Made by a program: the position numbers and the translations under genes. 49,594 nt of DNA from Aliarcobacter sp. (GTDB taxonomy: Bacteria; Campylobacterota; Campylobacteria; Campylobacterales; Arcobacteraceae). Shown piece after piece: positions 45,379 to 49,594 of this stretch; position 1 is the stretch's first letter, and each line of letters starts with the position of its first letter. The DNA lies in assembly GCA_028703945.1 (NCBI GenBank), contig JAQVLW010000013.1, positions 1 through 49,594 of the forward strand, written 5' to 3'. The notes under the pieces were generated by a model, which was not told the origin of the DNA, made no database searches, and saw nothing but the letters and a program-made list of their open reading frames with translations.

Positions 45379-45506
45379 TTTCCTTGAAAAATGGTTATAT
45401 ATAAAGAAAAAAATGTTAAAAATTAGAGCAACAGTAAGTTATGTAAACTGTCCCCTAAATTTTTTTGAATAAATTTTTATATACACAATATTAAGGATAT
45501 TAAAAA

Positions 45507-46196
45507 GTGAAATTAGAAAATGTAGTACCTTGGGGAAGAAATTTTGAAGAATACCAAAATATGTTTCAGCTATCAAAAGAAGATTTGCAATCTAAAATAT
45601 TAGGTTGTGGCGATGGTCCATCTAGTTTTAATTTTGAGGTTACAAAAAGGAATGGAGACATAACTTCAATAGACCCAATTTATCAATTTACAAAAGATGA
45701 GATACAAAAAAGAATAGATGAAACATCATCGGTGGTTAGCGAACAACTGGAACAAAATCAAAATGATTATGTTTGGAAAAGTATAAAAAATGTTAATGAA
45801 TTAATAAATATCAGATTAACAGCTATGAAGAATTTTATTAAAGATTACAATAATGGTAAAAATGAAAAAAGATACGTTCATCAAGAACTACCAAAACTAT
45901 CATTTGAAGATAATAGTTTTGATTTAGTATTAAGTTCACACTTTTTATTTTTATACAGTGAACACTTTGATCTACAGTTTCATATTGATTCAATATTAGA
46001 AATGTGTAGAGTTTCAAAAAAAGAAGTGAGAATATTTCCACTTCTTGATTTAAAAAATAAAAAATCAGAATACCTAGCAGTAGTCTTAGCTAGATTAAAA
46101 AATAAAGGTTTTGAAACTAAAATTATTAAAACAAACTATGAATTTCAAAAAGGAGCAAATGAACTACTGATCATTAATGTACATAACAAATTCTAG
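45507..46196 (+). CDS. Class I SAM-dependent methyltransferase-like protein
   Basis: This 229-residue protein has an AdoMet-binding loop ILGCGDGPSSFNFEVTKR (about 31-48) with GCGDGP, then ITSIDPIYQF with the acidic residue ending strand 2, and FEDNSFDLVLSSHFLFLYSE (about 133-152), the motif IV region. An extended linker of about 60 residues between strand 2 and motif IV is unusual. The substrate is unknown. It has a long leader and is flanked by a palindromic element, within a stretch of accessory genes. Confidence 0.8.
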   Translation: MKLENVVPWGRNFEEYQNMFQLSKEDLQSKILGCGDGPSSFNFEVTKRNGDITSIDPIYQFTKDEIQKRIDETSSVVSEQLEQNQNDYVWKSIKNVNELINIRLTAMKNFIKDYNNGKNEKRYVHQELPKLSFEDNSFDLVLSSHFLFLYSEHFDLQFHIDSILEMCRVSKKEVRIFPLLDLKNKKSEYLAVVLARLKNKGFETKIIKTNYEFQKGANELLIINVHNKF

Positions 46197-46235
46197 TAAA
46201 TTCCTAGAGAATGATAGAATAAAGGGATAATCAAG

Positions 46236-46311
46236 TTATTTTCACCTTTATTTTGCGAAGGATTGCTTATCGAAAAAAAAGCCGAGCTCTAAAATAAGTG
46301 AAAATTAATAA
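46236..46311. repeat. Long imperfect palindrome (REP-like)
   Basis: ATTTTCAC (46238-46245) pairs with GTGAAAAT (46298-46305). Inside it TTATTTT (46248-46254) pairs with AAAATAA (46291-46297), leaving a 36-base loop that contains a run of eight A's. It lies between the methyltransferase gene and the orphan gene at 46465. Confidence 0.6.
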
Positions 46312-46464
46312 TTAAATATATCATCCCCAGAATTTATCAACCTTTTGTACTCTAAAGAGTCTTGTATTGCCATTCTGAGACTATTAATGAGTGAATTTGG
46401 ATAATATACTTCAAAAGAAAATCAAAAAAATATTAGCAAATATAAATACTAAGGAAATATTAAA

Positions 46465-47229
46465 ATGGAAACAATTTATTCGAAAAAAAATCATGAAGAA
46501 ATTAACACTAGTGTTATATTTAAATCTTCTGAATTTAAAGAAAGTGTAATGAAGGAATCTGCAGAAAAATTTGCACTTATATCACAGACAACAAGATATA
46601 TGCCCCAGATAGTTCTCAATGGAAATTCTATTAATATAATTTCCTTTTTTGACAAAATGAAAGAATTATATTTTTCTGAGCGTTCTATTAAAAATATAAC
46701 TGATATGTCATCAAGGTCGTCTTTTTTCAACACAGAAGCTCAAGAATTTAACCTTGAGGTGGCAGAAAAAGAGATTAAAAAATCAGATAAGTTTTCAAGC
46801 ATAGAAGATATATTTAAAGCCTGGGAAGAGTATCCTGTAAATCTAGTTTCATTCTTAACTCCTCTTTATCATATGGGTTATTTTTTAGTTTTAGCAGAGA
46901 TTTCAAATAACAAAAATTTAAAAAATAAACTTAAAAACAGAGCTTCAAGTTTTTTAAGATCTTACTTAGAATTAGAAGAATATAAAGCTGTTATTGGTTA
47001 TAAAGTTGATATAAATATAAAATCTTTAACTTTTACAGAGCTAATAGCCCAATGGATGTCTTTTATTAATTCATTTCTAAGTGATTTTTCTGTTTATTTA
47101 ATTAAATCTAAACAAAAAGTGACTTATGAAAATAAAGATAAAGTAGTGTTAAATTTTAAAAATTTAATGAAAGATATTAAACCAAAATCACTTAATATCA
47201 ATGAAGAGATTTTGACTTACTTAAAATAG
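46465..47229 (+). CDS. Protein of unknown function
   Basis: This 254-residue protein has no signal or membrane segment and I recognise no family. The first 100 residues are Ser/Lys/Glu-rich; the middle (EDIFKAWEEYPVNLVSFLTP) and later region (SLTFTELIAQWMSFINSFLS) are amphipathic helices. TAAGGAAAT provides a ribosome site before the ATG. It stands alone between the palindromic element and a toxin-antitoxin pair, so it may belong to the same accessory block. Confidence 0.7.
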   Translation: METIYSKKNHEEINTSVIFKSSEFKESVMKESAEKFALISQTTRYMPQIVLNGNSINIISFFDKMKELYFSERSIKNITDMSSRSSFFNTEAQEFNLEVAEKEIKKSDKFSSIEDIFKAWEEYPVNLVSFLTPLYHMGYFLVLAEISNNKNLKNKLKNRASSFLRSYLELEEYKAVIGYKVDINIKSLTFTELIAQWMSFINSFLSDFSVYLIKSKQKVTYENKDKVVLNFKNLMKDIKPKSLNINEEILTYLK

Positions 47230-47345
47230 AGTTTATGTCAGGTACCTTTATTCTAATAATTTAAAATTTCAGAAATAGCTTATTTAACACCAAATTAAAT
47301 CTAAATTTAGTACAATATATCATCTTAATTAAAAAGGTAGATTTT

Positions 47346-47618
47346 ATGCATTTAAGTCAAGATATAAAACCAATTAGTTACCTAAAAGCAAAAACAGCTG
47401 ATGTGATAAATAGTGTAAATGAAAATCAAAGAACGATAATCATCACACAAAATGGTGAAGCGAAAGCAGTTGTTCAAGATATTAAAAGTTATGAGAATTT
47501 ACAAAACTCTTTAAATTTATTAAAATTGATTGTTCAAAGTGAAAATGATATTGAAAATAATGAAGTTATAGAGCAAGAAAAAATGTTTGAAAATCTTGAA
47601 CAAAAATTATTTGGATAA
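47346..47618 (+). CDS. Phd/YefM-family antitoxin
   Basis: This 90-residue protein starts MHLSQDIKPISYLKAKTADV and contains RTIIITQNGEAKAVVQDIKS, the N-terminal DNA-binding fold of Phd/YefM antitoxins. The acidic C-terminal tail (ENDIENNEVIEQEKMFENL) is the usual toxin-wrapping segment. The toxin gene starts seven bases after its stop. AAAAAGG precedes the ATG. Antitoxins of this kind also repress their own promoter, here probably just upstream. Confidence 0.9.
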   Translation: MHLSQDIKPISYLKAKTADVINSVNENQRTIIITQNGEAKAVVQDIKSYENLQNSLNLLKLIVQSENDIENNEVIEQEKMFENLEQKLFG

Positions 47619-47624
47619 TTTAAA

Positions 47625-47957
47625 ATGAAGCAATTTGAAGTTATTTGGACAAAAAATACTGAATTTGATTTAGAATCAATTATCGAATATATCAAAATAG
47701 ATAGTGTAAATATCGCAAAAAAGATATTTTTTGAAATCAAAAATGAATGTGCTAATTTACACTATTTTCCTGAAAGAAAAAGAGTTGTACCTGAATTACA
47801 ACAAATTGGTATTTTAAAATATAGAGAAATTATCCATGATAGATGGAGAATTATCTTTAAAATTGACAATACAAAAGTTTATATTTTGTTAGTTGTTGAT
47901 TCACGAAGAAATCTTGAAGATATATTATTTCAAAGATTACTTGACAAAAAATCATAA
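47625..47957 (+). CDS. RelE/ParE-family toxin
   Basis: This 110-residue protein has the ParE/RelE pattern: FEVIWTKNTEFDLESIIEYI at the start, LHYFPERKRVVPELQQIG, then YREIIHDRWRIIFKIDNTKV and the final VVDSRRNLEDILFQRL. The sequence is closer to ParE (gyrase inhibitor) than to RelE (mRNA cleavage), but the activity cannot be fixed from sequence. It is encoded directly after the Phd/YefM antitoxin. Confidence 0.9.
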   Translation: MKQFEVIWTKNTEFDLESIIEYIKIDSVNIAKKIFFEIKNECANLHYFPERKRVVPELQQIGILKYREIIHDRWRIIFKIDNTKVYILLVVDSRRNLEDILFQRLLDKKS

Positions 47958-48009
47958 CAACTCGTAACAAATACTGGGACAGAGAATTTCATTTATCTGA
48001 CTAACTTAA

Positions 48010-48354
48010 TTAGTGACAATAAGGGCAAATATAATCTGTATTCTCAGGTTTTTCGGGGTGGATTTTATTATCTATTTTATTTTTATCAAAAGTATGATAA
48101 TTTTTGCACTCTTTCTCAAAAGCACTTTTAGGGCTTGAAGCATAGAAGAATTTAAATCTTTTATATTTACCAATCCAATTTTTAATTTCGTGATTTAAAT
48201 CTGTATCAGAACGACCATAATATTGAACTACAAATAGTCCACTTTTACTTTCAAATCCTAAAGCAAAGTTACCAGCTGATATTTTTGTGATTTCAGAATC
48301 TACACTCTTAGCTATTAAAGCATAAGAACTTTTCATTCCAATAGATCTCTTCAT
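48010..48354 (-). CDS. GIY-YIG-like small protein with C-terminal zinc motif
   Basis: In this 114-residue protein, SGLFVVQYYGRSDTDLNHEI followed later by FKFFYASSPKSAFEKECKNYH resembles a degenerate GIY-YIG nuclease fold: Y-x-GR, then a helix with a conserved Glu and late His. The tail ends DYICPYCH, which could bind zinc with the earlier ECKNYH. Catalysis is uncertain. It is convergent with the toxin gene. Confidence 0.6.
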   Translation of the reverse strand: MKRSIGMKSSYALIAKSVDSEITKISAGNFALGFESKSGLFVVQYYGRSDTDLNHEIKNWIGKYKRFKFFYASSPKSAFEKECKNYHTFDKNKIDNKIHPEKPENTDYICPYCH

Positions 48355-48407
48355 TTATTTTCCTTAGGTTGTTTTTCTTAAATTCAAGGATAGTATACTT
48401 AACTAAT

Positions 48408-48413
48408 TATAAT
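48408..48413 (+). promoter_or_regulatory. Putative -10 element for the pseudouridine synthase gene at 48479
   Basis: TATAAT lies about 66 bases before the chosen ATG, in the divergent gap. Confidence 0.35.
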
Positions 48414-48478
48414 TTAAAATAAAAGGAATATAATTCCACAACAAAAGCCTATATTCAATGGGTTCAAGGATACCTTTA

Positions 48479-49105
48479 ATGTCAACCACTAATCAAACCA
48501 ATCTAATTGAACTCTCTACACCAGAGCAAAATCACCAGCACTTTAAAATATTTAAGCCATATGGTTTTTTAAGTCAGTTTGTACCCGAAACACGAAAGAA
48601 GAAAAAGTTATTAGGTGAGTTATTTCCGTTCCCTGATAAGATTATGGCTATTGGCAGACTTGATCACGACTCAGAAGGGTTGTTGTTACTCACAACTGAC
48701 GGTATGATGAGTTACAAAGTAAGAGATAAAGGTATAGAAAAAGAGTATTACGTACAAGTTGATGGAGAGATTACGCAAGATGCAATATCCCAGCTGCAAA
48801 AGGGTGTTAATATTAGTGTTAATGGGACTAATTATCTAACTCTTCCTTGTAAAGCATTCGTGCTTGAAAATGAGCCCAAACTTCCCGCTCGTGGTCGCAA
48901 TATTCGTAATTCAGATCATGGTCCTACTAGCTGGATTTCTATTACGATTTGCGAAGGGAAGAACCGTCAGATAAGAAAAATGACCGCTGCTGTTGGCTTT
49001 GCCACCTTAAGACTAGTAAGAGTTAGGATTGGTGATATTCATATTGATAGTATGATGGCAGGTGATGTTGTAACTTTAGCTAATTTTGATGAGGCACTTA
49101 ATTGA
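48479..49105 (+). CDS. rRNA pseudouridine synthase, RluE-like, probably acquired from Bacteroidota
   Basis: I choose the ATG at 48479, which has AAGGA eight bases upstream, over one seven codons earlier without a ribosome site; the product is 208 residues. Family motifs are IFKPYGFLSQF, AIGRLDHDSEGLLLLTTDG (catalytic Asp in GRLD) and EGKNRQIRKMTAAVGF. The long conserved segments KKKKLLGELFPFPDK and HGPTSWISITI, and the richer G/C and different codon use, resemble Bacteroidota homologues rather than the neighbours. It is a second copy relative to 39628-40197. Confidence 0.88.
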   Translation: MSTTNQTNLIELSTPEQNHQHFKIFKPYGFLSQFVPETRKKKKLLGELFPFPDKIMAIGRLDHDSEGLLLLTTDGMMSYKVRDKGIEKEYYVQVDGEITQDAISQLQKGVNISVNGTNYLTLPCKAFVLENEPKLPARGRNIRNSDHGPTSWISITICEGKNRQIRKMTAAVGFATLRLVRVRIGDIHIDSMMAGDVVTLANFDEALN

Positions 49106-49152
49106 AGTTAAGTCAAATTCCATTAGAATACGGAAATATTTAAAGGATTTAA

Positions 49153-49594
49153 ATGAAAAAAGAATTTGACAAGTTTAAACAATGGCTTAGTCTTAATTAT
49201 AGTGATGGTTTATTAGATTTAAATCCACCTGCTACAGATGATGAAATAGAAGAACTTATAAATACTCTTGGTGTTAATTTGCCAGACGATTTTATTGATA
49301 TTTTAAAAATACATAATGGTCAAAAAGGTGAATCTGCTTGGCTTTTTGATTCTCAGGAATTTTTATCAACACATCGTATCATTGAAGAGTTTAACACTTG
49401 GAAAAACTTATTGGAAACGCAGCTTCAAGGTAAAGTATCAACTGCTGATGATGGAGTTAAAAATGATTGGTGGAATATAAACTGGATACCATTTACAAGT
49501 GATGGTTGTGGAGATCATTATTGCCTTGATTTAAGTCCAACCGCAACTGGAACAAAAGGTCAAGTTATTACTTTATGGTATGAGTCTGAGCAAA
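49153..49594 (+). CDS. SMI1/KNR4-family protein (3' truncated by window)
   Basis: The ATG at 49153 is preceded by AAAGGA. At least 147 codons run off the right edge. The visible protein has DLNPPATDDEIEELINTLGV, LPDDFIDILKIHNGQKG, NWIPFTSDGCGDHYCLDLSP and a final QVITLWYES, the classic SMI1/KNR4 domain. In bacteria such proteins often act as immunity proteins to polymorphic toxins, but many stand alone. No toxin gene is visible before the edge. Confidence 0.88.
   Translation, partial: MKKEFDKFKQWLSLNYSDGLLDLNPPATDDEIEELINTLGVNLPDDFIDILKIHNGQKGESAWLFDSQEFLSTHRIIEEFNTWKNLLETQLQGKVSTADDGVKNDWWNINWIPFTSDGCGDHYCLDLSPTATGTKGQVITLWYESEQ

Noticed and set aside
45430-45480. Insertion-sequence remnant suggested by ACTGTCCCCT
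   Set aside because: No transposase fragment or matching inverted repeat is nearby, so the short motif alone is not enough.

Overview
The window is AT-rich, densely packed bacterial DNA that looks like a Campylobacterota chromosome of the Arcobacter group. The evidence is the very A/T-biased codon use, several promoters of the TTTTTGn-TATAAT type without a clear -35 box, and gene families typical of that group: Cache-domain histidine kinases, many GGDEF proteins, a TsdA-type dihaem cytochrome, NhaD, and the small protein usually annotated as hydrogenase-4 component G. This assignment is inferred from the sequence alone.

Positions 1-11 kb form a sensory block, all on the + strand. It holds the end of a chemotaxis receptor, a PAS-GGDEF-EAL protein, a double-Cache histidine kinase, a PhnD-like periplasmic binding protein one base upstream of a membrane PAS-PAS-GGDEF protein, a TsdA-like dihaem cytochrome, and a tight trio of membrane-anchored Cache sensor, OmpR-type regulator and histidine kinase. 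From 11.1 to 15.5 kb (- strand) come a lipoprotein, a soluble diguanylate cyclase, a GatB/YqeY protein and the ABC-F ATPase Uup.

Positions 15.45-28.03 kb are the most interesting part. A sequence matching the first ten codons of uup occurs three times in the same orientation: in uup itself (15453-15481), at 25339-25367 and at 28001-28029. The last two copies also share a 27-bp extension. I read this as two adjacent islands inserted into the 5' end of uup, the leftmost supplying the present uup start and promoter. Island A (about 9.9 kb) carries hsdM, hsdS, a Fic enzyme, a DUF3800 protein, a frameshifted nuclease-like ORF, a structured non-coding stretch, hsdR and a YgjP-like metallopeptidase. 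Island B (about 2.7 kb) carries a J-domain protein, a 49-residue basic protein coupled to a GNAT acetyltransferase, and a gene whose 5' end is cut off at the repeat. No integrase gene is visible.

From 28.1 to 45.3 kb the content is mostly housekeeping: a cation exporter, aspartate aminotransferase, a second YgjP-like peptidase, a small LptM-like lipoprotein overlapping nadB, nhaD, guaA, an HNH nuclease, SelO, a short run of small genes, a pseudouridine synthase, oleate hydratase, an RNase D-like exonuclease and HrpB. From 45.5 kb to the end the content is accessory again: a methyltransferase, an orphan protein, a Phd/ParE toxin-antitoxin pair, a GIY-YIG-like protein, a pseudouridine synthase with foreign-looking composition, and a truncated SMI1/KNR4 protein. 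Two long palindromic non-coding elements lie at 36556-36661 and 46236-46311.
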